This document shows, piece by piece, positions 42,718-51,307 of a stretch of DNA of 64,000 nt. A program made the translations under genes and the position numbers. This DNA comes from Catenibacterium mitsuokai (GTDB lineage: Bacteria; Bacillota_I; Bacilli_A; Erysipelotrichales; Coprobacillaceae), in assembly GCF_025148785.1 (NCBI RefSeq), contig NZ_CP102271.1:276001-340000 (forward strand), read 5' to 3'. The notes beneath the pieces are model-generated. The model saw only the letters and a list, made by a program, of their open reading frames with translations, did not search any database and had not been told where the DNA came from. Numbering within the stretch: the first letter of the stretch is position 1; each line of letters starts with the position of its first letter.

Positions 42718-44446
42718 AAGCACTTTAAAAAGACTTATGGCATTCTGTCGTCCTTATCGTATCTATCTTGTAGGTGCATTATTATTTTCTACAATTAATA
42801 TTATATTCACTCTTTTGACACCAATCCTTATTGGGAAGGCCATTGACCAGATGATTTGTTATCATCAGGTTTTCTTCCAGGGACTCAGTCAAAAGATCTT
42901 TTCTATTGCATTCTCTGTATTGATGACTGCATTATTCAACTATTTCTTAGTTAGAGCATCTAATAAGATGACTTATGAAATCACAAGAGACTTAAGAACA
43001 GAACTCTTTAAACAATACCAGATCTTACCTCTTTCTTATATCGATTCTCATACACATGGTGATATGATGAGCCGTATGATTGCCGATATTGATCAGATTT
43101 CAGATGGTTTATTGCAGGGCTTTACGAACCTCTTTGGTGGTATTGCGACAATCTTAGGTACAATTGGTTTTATGTTATATGTGAATGTTAAGCTGGCTTT
43201 GATTGTTATTGTATTAACACCACTTTCTCTCATTGTCGCAACACTTATTGCGAAATATACATTCAAGTTCTTCCAGGAACAATTATCTATTCGTGGAGAA
43301 ATGAGTGGTTTTGTAGAAGAAATGGTAGGAAACCAGAAAGTCGTCAAAGCATTCCAACATGAATCAATCAATGAAGAGAAGTTTGATGAAATCAATGATC
43401 GTTTATTTAAAAGCGGTGTTAAATCACAGTTCCTAGGTGCACTTGCGAATCCTTCTACACGTTTTGTGAATGCGATTGTTTATGATACAGTATGTATCTA
43501 TGGTGCCTTTAGTGTCATTGGTGGTGGTCTTACAGTAGGTGGTTTATCTTCATTCTTGACTTATGCCAATCAGTACACAAAGCCATTTAATGATATTTCT
43601 AACGTATTTACTGAATTAGAAACAGCTTTAGCCTGTGCTGAGCGTGTCTTTAAGATTATTGATGAACCAGCTATTAAAAACCCAGAACATCCCGAGACTA
43701 TTGATAATCCACAAGGTGTTATTGACTTAAACAATGTGAATTTCAGTTATACACCTGAAAGACCATTGATCACTGATTTTAATCTTCATGTCAATGCAGG
43801 TGAAACAATTGCGATTGTAGGACCTACAGGATGTGGTAAAACAACATTGATTAACTTATTAATGCGTTTCTATGATCCTCAAAGTGGTTCTATCTCTATT
43901 GATGGTATCAATACACAAACGATGGATCGTTCTTACTTAAGAAGTCTCTATGGTATGGTATTACAGGATACATGGTTATTTAAAGGTACTATTAGAGATA
44001 ATATTGCGTATGGCTCAAATAATGCGACAGATGAAGAAATCATCGAAGCTGCGAAAAAAGCTCATGCTCATAAATTCATTATTCAGTTAAAAGGTGGTTA
44101 TGATGCGATGCTTGCAGAAGAAGGCAGTAACTTATCACAAGGACAAAGACAGCTTTTATCTATCGCAAGAATCATGCTCGCAAATCCACCTATGTTGATT
44201 CTTGATGAAGCCACTTCATCTATTGATACACGTACAGAAAGACAAATTCAGGATGCTTTTGATACAATGATGATTGGTAGAACAACCTTTATTGTAGCCC
44301 ATCGTCTATCTACTATTCAAAAAGCAGATCAGATTATTGTGATGAATGATGGACATATCATTGAACAGGGTAAACATGAAGAACTATTAAAGAAGAATGG
44401 TTTCTATCATAACCTTTACTATAGTCAGTTTGAAAAACCAGAGTAA
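42707..44446 (+). CDS. Heterodimeric ABC exporter, catalytic subunit
   Basis: A 579-residue partner half-transporter. Six membrane helices precede a canonical nucleotide-binding domain: Walker A GPTGCGKTTLINL, a signature changed to LSQGQRQLLSIAR, and Walker B MLILDEATSSID with the catalytic Glu. The start is ATG 42707 after GGAGGA; the frame is open further upstream inside the first gene. It overlaps the first subunit gene by 11 bases. The substrate is unknown. A terminator hairpin follows the stop. Confidence 0.93.
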   Translation: MKNKSTLKRLMAFCRPYRIYLVGALLFSTINIIFTLLTPILIGKAIDQMICYHQVFFQGLSQKIFSIAFSVLMTALFNYFLVRASNKMTYEITRDLRTELFKQYQILPLSYIDSHTHGDMMSRMIADIDQISDGLLQGFTNLFGGIATILGTIGFMLYVNVKLALIVIVLTPLSLIVATLIAKYTFKFFQEQLSIRGEMSGFVEEMVGNQKVVKAFQHESINEEKFDEINDRLFKSGVKSQFLGALANPSTRFVNAIVYDTVCIYGAFSVIGGGLTVGGLSSFLTYANQYTKPFNDISNVFTELETALACAERVFKIIDEPAIKNPEHPETIDNPQGVIDLNNVNFSYTPERPLITDFNLHVNAGETIAIVGPTGCGKTTLINLLMRFYDPQSGSISIDGINTQTMDRSYLRSLYGMVLQDTWLFKGTIRDNIAYGSNNATDEEIIEAAKKAHAHKFIIQLKGGYDAMLAEEGSNLSQGQRQLLSIARIMLANPPMLILDEATSSIDTRTERQIQDAFDTMMIGRTTFIVAHRLSTIQKADQIIVMNDGHIIEQGKHEELLKKNGFYHNLYYSQFEKPE

Positions 44447-44449
44447 ACA

Positions 44450-44480
44450 AAAAAAGATTCCTCACGGAATCCTTTTTTAT
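44450..44480. terminator. Bidirectional terminator after the ABC operon
   Basis: AAAGATTCC-type arms pair with GGAATCCTTT around TCAC, flanked by A and T runs; it serves both the ABC operon and the convergent membrane-protein gene. Confidence 0.8.
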
Positions 44481-44971
44481 TAGCTTCTTCCTGTTACTGC
44501 TTTTCTTAAAAGCTGTTTATCAACCCAACGTGTCGAGAATCTAAAGTTCTTTTGTGCGAATACAAATGTGATTTCATTATTTGTATTGAAGTTGATTTTC
44601 TTCATCTTACGATAATCGATAAGAAGACGACCTACAAGCATATTTTTTCTACCAACTAATACAAGGTTCGCAATCTGCATTGAATAGATGATTGAATAAA
44701 TAGCCCATACACTTAAAGCGTTTGAAATGTAGTTCATTTTGTGAGTATTGTATGTTGAAATCATAAAAGCGATACAACCAAATAATACTACAAAATAAAG
44801 TACTGTAAGACCAATATAAAAAGCCTTACCTGCAGGACTCATACAGAATTTTAATGAATGATCTCTTTTCTTAGATTTAATAATAGTTACAACTACATTT
44901 ACAATCATATATGTAAAGTAGAGACCAACGAGTCCAACAAGAAATGCAAGTATAATTAAAACCTGATCCAT
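44480..44971 (-). CDS. Hypothetical membrane protein
   Basis: A 163-residue protein starting MDQVLIILAFLVGLVGLYFT at ATG 44971 after AAGGAGAG. There are three likely membrane helices (about 3-25, 52-75 and 85-105) and a basic cytoplasmic C-terminus (RLLIDYRKMKKINF, FSTRWVDKQLLRK). No family is recognised. It is a single transcript convergent with the ABC operon. A longer frame upstream (to 45019) lacks a ribosome site. Confidence 0.75.
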   Translation of the reverse strand: MDQVLIILAFLVGLVGLYFTYMIVNVVVTIIKSKKRDHSLKFCMSPAGKAFYIGLTVLYFVVLFGCIAFMISTYNTHKMNYISNALSVWAIYSIIYSMQIANLVLVGRKNMLVGRLLIDYRKMKKINFNTNNEITFVFAQKNFRFSTRWVDKQLLRKAVTGRS

Positions 44972-45093
44972 TCTGTTCTCTCCTTTATTCTTCTTATAAT
45001 TATACATTGAACTGTTCAATTTGGCTATACCCTATTTGTATGGACAAATGAAAAAGAAGAAGTATAATACATAAAAAAAGGGGGAAAATGAAA

Positions 45094-45810
45094 ATGTATA
45101 CACTTCATTACACAATACAGAACGATCAATGCGACTATACAGGTCGTTTAAGAGATGAAAATATTTTTGTCTATTTCTCACGTCTAGCAACTGCAGATGG
45201 TTCTCTATCAGGGTTCTATAAAGAATCCATGAAAGGGAAGTATGGATATGTTGTTTCTAAACAATCACTTATATTAACTGAACCTATTTATGAAGATGAT
45301 GAAATTACTCTTACTACAGATATTGGACATTATTCCAATGTGATTTTTCCTCGATTCTACTATATAGAAAAAGAAGGTAGACGTATTGGGGAATGTCGTT
45401 CTATCTGGACTCTTATTGACCTAAAGAGACGTCGTATTACATCTCCTAAGCGTGCAGGACTCACTCTTCCTGATAATCCAGACTTGGTCAAAGAAGACCC
45501 AGAAACACTCTTTACGCAAGATGATAGACAATTAGTAAGTACTTATACTGTACCTTATAGTGATATAGATACAAATAGACATTTAAACAATACCCATTAT
45601 TTACGTATCGCTTCTAACTTGATTCCAGTAGAAGCCTATGAAAATCATTTCATGGATTCTATTTCTATTAACTATAAAAAAGAAATACTCGCTCATCAGA
45701 CAATTGAACTCTATCTCACTCATAGTGTTGATACTTATATCATTGAAGGAGATGTAGAAGGAGAAAACTGCTTTATTTTGAAAATCCATATGAAGGAGTA
45801 TATAAAATGA
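45094..45810 (+). CDS. Acyl-ACP thioesterase
   Basis: A 238-residue double hot-dog thioesterase that releases fatty acids from acyl carrier protein. The first hot-dog (residues about 1-125) starts MYTLHYTIQNDQCDYTGRLR. The second contains VPYSDIDTNRHLNNTHYLRI with the catalytic N-x-H-L-N-N block. The length fits bacterial FatA-like enzymes. ATG 45094 has better spacing to the G-rich ribosome site than ATG 45088. Its stop overlaps the start of the next gene (ATGA), so the two are coupled. Confidence 0.9.
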   Translation: MYTLHYTIQNDQCDYTGRLRDENIFVYFSRLATADGSLSGFYKESMKGKYGYVVSKQSLILTEPIYEDDEITLTTDIGHYSNVIFPRFYYIEKEGRRIGECRSIWTLIDLKRRRITSPKRAGLTLPDNPDLVKEDPETLFTQDDRQLVSTYTVPYSDIDTNRHLNNTHYLRIASNLIPVEAYENHFMDSISINYKKEILAHQTIELYLTHSVDTYIIEGDVEGENCFILKIHMKEYIK

Positions 45811-46379
45811 AAAAAGAACTTCCTATCATGATTTTTCATAAAGACAATCAAGACTACTACGGTGGAGACCAGGATTGGTTTTCAGATGAATGGGCAAGAC
45901 GTGCAGGATGTGCAAGTGTCTGTGCTGCAGATATGGCCTGCTTCTATGAACATAAGCTAGATATCTCTTATCCGGATTTTCTAGAACTGATGACAAAGAT
46001 GTTTAAACTCAATACTCCAGGTATTATGGGTTTCCCTTATTTCTATAAGTTTGCGAAGAACTTTAAGAAGTATATGAAACATATTGGTTTAGATGTAGAA
46101 CCTATTTATCAAAAGATTACTGAATCTCCTGAACAGGGTGTACATTTTGTGAAAACAGCTATTGATCAGGGTCATCCTATTGGTATGTTGATCTTAACTC
46201 ATGAAGCACAAATTTTAGAAGAAGAAACATGGCATTGGATGTGTATTACTGGTTATGAAGAAACAGCCTCTGATACATCTATTATCTTCTCATCATGTGG
46301 TGAACGTGTATGTGTGGGTGCTTCTACACTCTTTAATAAGAGTCATAAGAATATTGTGAAACTTGTAACGTTTGATTAA
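45807..46379 (+). CDS. Papain-like (C39-type fold) cysteine peptidase-like protein
   Basis: A 190-residue protein. RRAGCASVCAADMACFY (about residues 30-46) looks like the Cys-box helix of C39-like peptidases. ETWHWMCITGYEE (about residues 144-156) looks like the His block. No export signal is visible. The substrate is unknown and it may not be a protease. It is coupled to the thioesterase gene by a 4-base overlap, and two small genes follow it on the same strand. Confidence 0.7.
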   Translation: MKKELPIMIFHKDNQDYYGGDQDWFSDEWARRAGCASVCAADMACFYEHKLDISYPDFLELMTKMFKLNTPGIMGFPYFYKFAKNFKKYMKHIGLDVEPIYQKITESPEQGVHFVKTAIDQGHPIGMLILTHEAQILEEETWHWMCITGYEETASDTSIIFSSCGERVCVGASTLFNKSHKNIVKLVTFD

Positions 46380-46391
46380 GGTGAATTCATA

Positions 46392-46613
46392 ATGCGTAAG
46401 GAAACAGAAATAACTTTCATGCAGACGAGATTAATTCGACTCGCTTCAGAAGAGTGGCATTTACCTGTTGAACAGGTTATTCACTTATTTAAAGAATATG
46501 ATGTTCTTGGATATATTGAGATAGGTTATGGAATATTTAGTTGTGAAGGTGATGAAGCTGTTTTAGATGATATCACTGATTTCTTGAAAAGAAAGGGTGA
46601 GAAGATATGGTGA
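46392..46613 (+). CDS. DUF3791-family small protein
   Basis: A 73-residue protein (MRKETEITFMQTRLIRLASE, then FKEYDVLGYIEIGYGIF) matching the DUF3791 pattern. In Firmicutes such proteins often sit next to DUF3990 proteins and other small helical proteins; the function is unknown. Here no DUF3990 gene follows. The next gene overlaps by 7 bases, so the two small proteins are made together. Confidence 0.75.
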   Translation: MRKETEITFMQTRLIRLASEEWHLPVEQVIHLFKEYDVLGYIEIGYGIFSCEGDEAVLDDITDFLKRKGEKIW

Positions 46614-46831
46614 AACTTTCAAAGGAAAGAATGGATTATACCATAGATCTTCTTATTGCGATGGTGGTAGAAGAAATTGCAGAAGAAACAGGTAAAGATA
46701 GAAAAGATATATTAATCGATTTCTTGTCCTCTAAAACGGGTAAATTCCTCTACGATGAAACTACAAAACTCTGGTGGAGTGGACCTTCATACATCGCTGA
46801 AATGTATATGCAGGAAGTGAATAAACAATAA
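46607..46831 (+). CDS. Small hypothetical protein paired with DUF3791
   Basis: A 74-residue, alpha-helical protein (MVKLSKERMDYTIDLLIAMV, then FLSSKTGKFLYDETTKLWWS). I recognise only a resemblance to the helical partners that accompany DUF3791 genes. It overlaps the upstream gene by 7 bases and is the last gene before a bidirectional terminator. Confidence 0.7.
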   Translation: MVKLSKERMDYTIDLLIAMVVEEIAEETGKDRKDILIDFLSSKTGKFLYDETTKLWWSGPSYIAEMYMQEVNKQ

Positions 46832-46833
46832 TG

Positions 46834-46860
46834 AAAAGGAGATGTTGCCATCTCCTTTTA
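46834..46860. terminator. Bidirectional terminator
   Basis: AAAAGGAGATG pairs with CATCTCCTTTT around TTGC between convergent operons. Confidence 0.88.
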
Positions 46861-47727
46861 AAATTCCATAGGACTATATAAATCAATCTCAAGATGAGTA
46901 ATAGGTTCTTCAAACTTGATATAGGCTGCATGAAGTGCTAAACGTGGATAATCAGAGCCTTCATTATAAAGGGAATCACCTAGAATAGGATGACCAATAG
47001 AAGCCATATGAACACGGATCTGATGCTTTCTACCAGTCTCTAGACGACATCTTACAAGTGCATGATCTTCCTTATTCTCTAGACACTGGTAATAAGTCAC
47101 AGCAGAGATACCCTTAGAATGAACACGCATCTTAGAAGGACTATGTCTATCCTTACCTAAGTTCTGTTCAATCTTATATTCCTTACCTTCTTTGATATGA
47201 CCCTCTACATAAGCCAGATATTCTCTTTGTATCTCTTTAATAGACAATGCATGATCTAGATAAGCCTGTATTAAATGACACTTACAGAATACTACTAAAC
47301 CGCTTGTATCATTATCTAAACGATGAATATAACGAACAGGAATATCATATCCCTGTGTCATATAATAAGCACTCACTCGATTAGATAAGCTGTCTGTCTT
47401 ATGAGGATCATCTGGATAAACCGCAATCCCAATAGGCTTATTCACAACAAGAATCAGATCATCCTCATATACAATATCTATATCCTGAAAGTCAGGGGCA
47501 TATGTTTCATCATCATGTTCATAAGCAAGAACATCTAATACATCATTTGTATGAAGTATAGGATTCATATTAAATACATGATTGATTTTATAGTCTTTAT
47601 TCTGTTTTAATAAATGAATTGTTTTGCGTGATAAATGCAGATCTGCCCACAAATCAGATAAAGGACGATTCTCATATTCTTCATCAATAGTGATAAGAAG
47701 ATGCTGTCCTTGTTTCTTTATTCTCAT
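46858..47727 (-). CDS. RluA-family RNA pseudouridine synthase
   Basis: A 289-residue enzyme converting uridine to pseudouridine in rRNA or tRNA. The catalytic motif RYIHRLDNDTSGLVVFCK (Asp of HRLD) is near residue 139. The N-terminal 60 residues look like an S4-type RNA-binding region. ETGRKHQIRVHMASIGHPIL is the C-terminal family motif. Its start overlaps the stop of the upstream RlmA-like gene by 4 bases, linking two RNA-modification enzymes in one operon. Confidence 0.92.
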   Translation of the reverse strand: MRIKKQGQHLLITIDEEYENRPLSDLWADLHLSRKTIHLLKQNKDYKINHVFNMNPILHTNDVLDVLAYEHDDETYAPDFQDIDIVYEDDLILVVNKPIGIAVYPDDPHKTDSLSNRVSAYYMTQGYDIPVRYIHRLDNDTSGLVVFCKCHLIQAYLDHALSIKEIQREYLAYVEGHIKEGKEYKIEQNLGKDRHSPSKMRVHSKGISAVTYYQCLENKEDHALVRCRLETGRKHQIRVHMASIGHPILGDSLYNEGSDYPRLALHAAYIKFEEPITHLEIDLYSPMEF

Positions 47728-48527
47728 GGACGATATACAGTGACTTTGATATCAATAGTGACATCAAGTGCTTCTAATGTATCAAGAACATCACGCTTTT
47801 CTTTCTTGATATGATAATAATGTGGTGTCATCTTTAAAAGATTTAATGCATCTTCACGATTCTTAATAGAAATAGTCTTTTTAAAATCATGACTCTCTAA
47901 TACATTAAATGGAAGACGGATATACTTATCAGACTTAGTTCTTACTTCATCATAAATCAAATGTTTAATTTCAATTAAATGATCTCTATTGGCAGTCACA
48001 TGGATAATATAACCATCCTCTTTAATACATCTAGCAAGTTCTTCCTGATTGACTACAGTGAACATTGCGGTAATAACATCCATAGAATGATCAAGTACTG
48101 GAATATTTTTAGAATTACCTACAATCCAGTGAATAGACTTATCATACTGTGTAGCCATTCTTACAGCTAACTTAGAAATATCTAAACCACAATAAGTATT
48201 CTCATCACCAAGAATCTGTTTCATACGATATGTATAATAGCCTTCACCACAACCTAGATCTAGGATATTTAAAGGACCTTCCTTCTTCTTGATTTCATTC
48301 ACTACTTCAAAAAGAATAGGATCATAATAACCCTTATCAAGATAAGCTTTTCTCGCAATCAATGATTCTTTAGAATCACCTGGATTATTAGATGCCTTAT
48401 CAGGATTTAAAAGTAGATTCATATACCCTTGACGGGCAATATCATAACAATGGTTATTAATGCATTTACATGTTTTACCTTCAATTTCTAAAGGTTCATG
48501 ACATTTAGGACATGCAAGTATACTCAT
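47724..48527 (-). CDS. RlmA-like 23S rRNA guanine-N1 methyltransferase
   Basis: A 267-residue SAM-dependent methyltransferase. The N-terminal zinc finger is CPKCHEPLEIEGKTCKCINN followed by HCYDIARQGYMNLLL, diagnostic of RlmA/TlrB. The SAM motif is ILDLGCGEGYYTYRM, near residue 90. It methylates G745 or G748 of 23S rRNA in relatives; TlrB-type enzymes give tylosin resistance, but resistance cannot be inferred here. It is first in a two-gene operon with the RluA-type enzyme. Confidence 0.9.
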   Translation of the reverse strand: MSILACPKCHEPLEIEGKTCKCINNHCYDIARQGYMNLLLNPDKASNNPGDSKESLIARKAYLDKGYYDPILFEVVNEIKKKEGPLNILDLGCGEGYYTYRMKQILGDENTYCGLDISKLAVRMATQYDKSIHWIVGNSKNIPVLDHSMDVITAMFTVVNQEELARCIKEDGYIIHVTANRDHLIEIKHLIYDEVRTKSDKYIRLPFNVLESHDFKKTISIKNREDALNLLKMTPHYYHIKKEKRDVLDTLEALDVTIDIKVTVYRP

Positions 48528-48620
48528 TTTTATTTACCTCGTTTCTATTGCTTATTCGCAATGATATAATAGCATACTTTACTTGAAAGTTGTAAAATTA
48601 ATATGAAAGAGAGGAATAAC

Positions 48621-49166
48621 ATGAACATAAAAAAAGCTTTTTCTAACAGTCTTCTTTCACTTCTCTATAAGAAGCCGCTTTCTAAAATCACCATAGGAGA
48701 CTTACTAGAGGATACTGAACTCTCAAGACAGACATTCTATAATCATTTTCTAGATAAGAATGATCTTATTGCCTATGTATATGATACAGTGATTGTGAAT
48801 CAGTTTGATGAAGATATGTCTATTGACTTTAAATCATCACTCACTCAGACATTAATCAGCTTAAAGAAATATGAAACATTCGTTGAACAAGCCTGTTTAA
48901 TAGATGGACAGAATTCATTGAAGGAGCATATGCTTTATCATTGTATAGCGTTCGATTTAAAATGGCATGAATATTGTATAGGAGAATCATTATCCAAAGA
49001 ACTTAAATTTGCGACACTCTACCATACCAATGCCTCTCATAGTATGGTCCTTCAATGGATTCTAGATGGTATGAAAGAACCAATAGATGAACTTGTAGAC
49101 AACATCAATCATATGCGTTACTTAGGTTTAAAGGATTTATTGAAAGATCATTCTCCATATAGATAA
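48621..49166 (+). CDS. TetR/AcrR-family transcriptional regulator
   Basis: A 181-residue regulator. The N-terminal HTH is KITIGDLLEDTELSRQTFYN followed by HFLDKNDLIAYVYD. The C-terminal domain resembles the TetR_C-like domain of DhaS/YjdC-type regulators. ATG 48621 follows GAGAGG with correct spacing; ATG 48603 precedes the ribosome site and is unlikely. The next gene, an aldo/keto reductase on the same strand 90 bases away with its own GGAGG, may be its target. Confidence 0.88.
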   Translation: MNIKKAFSNSLLSLLYKKPLSKITIGDLLEDTELSRQTFYNHFLDKNDLIAYVYDTVIVNQFDEDMSIDFKSSLTQTLISLKKYETFVEQACLIDGQNSLKEHMLYHCIAFDLKWHEYCIGESLSKELKFATLYHTNASHSMVLQWILDGMKEPIDELVDNINHMRYLGLKDLLKDHSPYR

Positions 49167-49257
49167 TGACCGCTATTTGTCTATTTGTGGATAGAAGTAC
49201 TTTTTTGTCTTTCGCTATTTATTCTTATATATATTATGATAAGTCCAGGAGGAAATT

Positions 49258-50229
49258 ATGAGATATACACAGATTGGTTCATTAAAGGTTTCTAAGGCTT
49301 GTTTAGGATGTATGGGATTTGGAGATGCATCTCAAGGTATGCATTCCTGGACATTACCTTATGAAGACTCAAAAAAAATCATTTTCCATGCTTTAGAATC
49401 AGGTATCAATTTCTTTGATACAGCGATGGCTTATCAGTCAGGCACAAGTGAAGAATACTTAGGACGTGCTATTAAAGAATATGGACATCGTGAAGATGTT
49501 ATTATTGCGACTAAGTATACCCCTAAGAGTGATGATTCTATTGACTCTAGAACATATCTTAGAGAATGTCTTAATAACAGTCTAAGAAGATTACAGACTG
49601 ATTATATTGATCTCTATATCATGCATATGTGGGATTATAGAACACCTATTGAAGACACATTAGAAATACTTAATGACTTCATTAAAGAAGGAAAAATTAA
49701 AGAAATAGGTATTTCTAACTGTTTTGCTTATCAACTTGCAATGGCCAATACTATTGCGAAAGAAAGAGGCTTACAAGGCTTTGTAAGTGTACAGGGGCAC
49801 TATAATCTGATCTTTAGAGAAGAAGAAAGAGAAATGAAGCGTTATTGTGATGAACAAGGTATTGCGATGACACCATATAGTGCACTTGCATCAGGACGTC
49901 TCGCAAAGCATCCTGGAGAAACATCACAAAGGCTTGAAAAAGATACATATGCGAAAGGTAAATATGATGCATCAAGTGATTTAGATTTAAAAATCATTCA
50001 ACGTGTAGAAGAACTTGCATCAAAGCATCATGTTTCTATGAGTGAAGTATCATTATCATGGCTGATGTCTAAAGTAGCATCACCGGTTGTAGGGGCGACT
50101 AAACTTAAACATGTTGATACAGCTGTACTTGCGACAGAACTTGAATTAAGTGAAGAAGAAAAACAATATCTAGAAGAACCATACCAGCCACATCCACTCG
50201 TAGGTGTCATGGCAACGAATACTAAATAG
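49258..50229 (+). CDS. Aldo/keto reductase
   Basis: A 323-residue NADPH-dependent reductase with the (beta/alpha)8 pattern. INFFDTAMAYQSGTSEEYLG contains the catalytic Asp and Tyr; VIIATKYTP holds the Lys; LYIMHMWDYRTPIEDTLEIL and KEIGISNCF follow in family order. It reduces aldehydes or ketones; the substrate is unknown. The start follows AGGAGG. The gene ends in its own terminator and probably responds to the upstream TetR-type regulator. Confidence 0.93.
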   Translation: MRYTQIGSLKVSKACLGCMGFGDASQGMHSWTLPYEDSKKIIFHALESGINFFDTAMAYQSGTSEEYLGRAIKEYGHREDVIIATKYTPKSDDSIDSRTYLRECLNNSLRRLQTDYIDLYIMHMWDYRTPIEDTLEILNDFIKEGKIKEIGISNCFAYQLAMANTIAKERGLQGFVSVQGHYNLIFREEEREMKRYCDEQGIAMTPYSALASGRLAKHPGETSQRLEKDTYAKGKYDASSDLDLKIIQRVEELASKHHVSMSEVSLSWLMSKVASPVVGATKLKHVDTAVLATELELSEEEKQYLEEPYQPHPLVGVMATNTK

Positions 50230-50252
50230 TCACATTATTTGTGACTATTTTT
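50225..50252 (+). terminator. Terminator of the aldo/keto reductase gene
   Basis: AATAGTCAC pairs with GTGACTATT, then T; the stop codon lies in the stem. Confidence 0.78.
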
Positions 50253-50294
50253 GTGTTCTATAGTATAATAAATGAGATGAAGGAGGAGGTATTT

Positions 50295-50564
50295 ATGGGA
50301 CTATTTTCTAGAAAATCAAAGGTGGATTATGACCTTGTATTTAGAGAACAATATAAATCATTAAATCGTGTTCATCAGCAGGCTCGTGATGAATTAGATT
50401 ACAAAGTAAAAGAATCATTAATGGAGGTTGTAGTAGAAAAATATCGTGAACTACTAGAACTCATTGATAAAGGGGCTAAACAAGATCCGAAACACTTTGA
50501 AGCATTAAAAAAGAATGCGGAAGATGAATTACAGACTATTAAGAATATTAATGAAGATGCATAG
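50295..50564 (+). CDS. Hypothetical helical protein
   Basis: An 89-residue protein starting MGLFSRKSKVDYDLVFREQY at ATG 50295 after AGGAGGAGG. It is charged and predicted all-helical, possibly a coiled coil (VVEKYRELLELIDKGAKQDP). The N-terminal MGLFSRK could be a lipid- or membrane-proximal basic tail. It is first gene of an operon with a TrmH-type methyltransferase and a PatB-type lyase. No family is recognised. Confidence 0.75.
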   Translation: MGLFSRKSKVDYDLVFREQYKSLNRVHQQARDELDYKVKESLMEVVVEKYRELLELIDKGAKQDPKHFEALKKNAEDELQTIKNINEDA

Positions 50565-50575
50565 AGGAGAAAAAT

Positions 50576-51307
50576 ATGAAGTTATATAAAAAAGGTGATG
50601 ACTCCTCTTATACATTGGGTGTCTTTCCTACAATAGAATTATTAGAACATAAACCAGATATTGTGAAAAGAGTGGTTGTACACTCTTCAATAGAAGAAAA
50701 CAGAGGATATCCTAAAATCAAGGAATTATGTGCATTACATCATATTCCTATTGATGTGCATGATGCGACAATTAATAAGCTTTCACCAAAGTCTAATTGT
50801 TATGCAATCGGGGTATTTAAAACATTCTATGAACCTTTACAGAAGGGAAATCATATTGTATTAGTGAATCCTATGGATATGGGTAATATGGGTACAATTA
50901 TGCGTACAATGTTAGGGTTTGGTTATCAGGACTTAGCTATTATTCGTCCAGCAGTTGATATCTTTAATCCTCATGTTGTTCGTTCTTCTATGGGTGCATT
51001 ATTCTCTTTACGTATTCATTATTATGAAAGTATTGATGAGTATCTTAAAGAGTTCGGTGATCATCAATGTTATCCATTTATGTTGAAGGGTGCTAAGAAT
51101 ATTCATCAGGTGAAACCTGTGACACCTCATTCACTGATCTTTGGAAATGAATCATCAGGACTCGATGATATTTATATGACATATGGACAAAGTGTCTTTA
51201 TTCCTCATACGAATGCGATTGATTCACTTAACTTAGCACAGTCTGTTGGTATTGGTTTATTCCACTTCTCACAGGATGCATTTAATAAACAGGAGGTGCT
51301 ACGATGA
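50576..51307 (+). CDS. SpoU/TrmH-family RNA 2'-O-methyltransferase
   Basis: A 243-residue SPOUT methyltransferase. LVNPMDMGNMGTIMRTMLGF (motif 1), LIFGNESSGL (motif 2) and IDSLNLAQSVGIGL (motif 3) form the trefoil knot. It likely methylates a ribose in rRNA or tRNA. It lacks the N-terminal L30e-like domain of RlmB in recognisable form. Its stop overlaps the next gene start by 4 bases, so it is co-translated with the lyase. Confidence 0.9.
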   Translation: MKLYKKGDDSSYTLGVFPTIELLEHKPDIVKRVVVHSSIEENRGYPKIKELCALHHIPIDVHDATINKLSPKSNCYAIGVFKTFYEPLQKGNHIVLVNPMDMGNMGTIMRTMLGFGYQDLAIIRPAVDIFNPHVVRSSMGALFSLRIHYYESIDEYLKEFGDHQCYPFMLKGAKNIHQVKPVTPHSLIFGNESSGLDDIYMTYGQSVFIPHTNAIDSLNLAQSVGIGLFHFSQDAFNKQEVLR

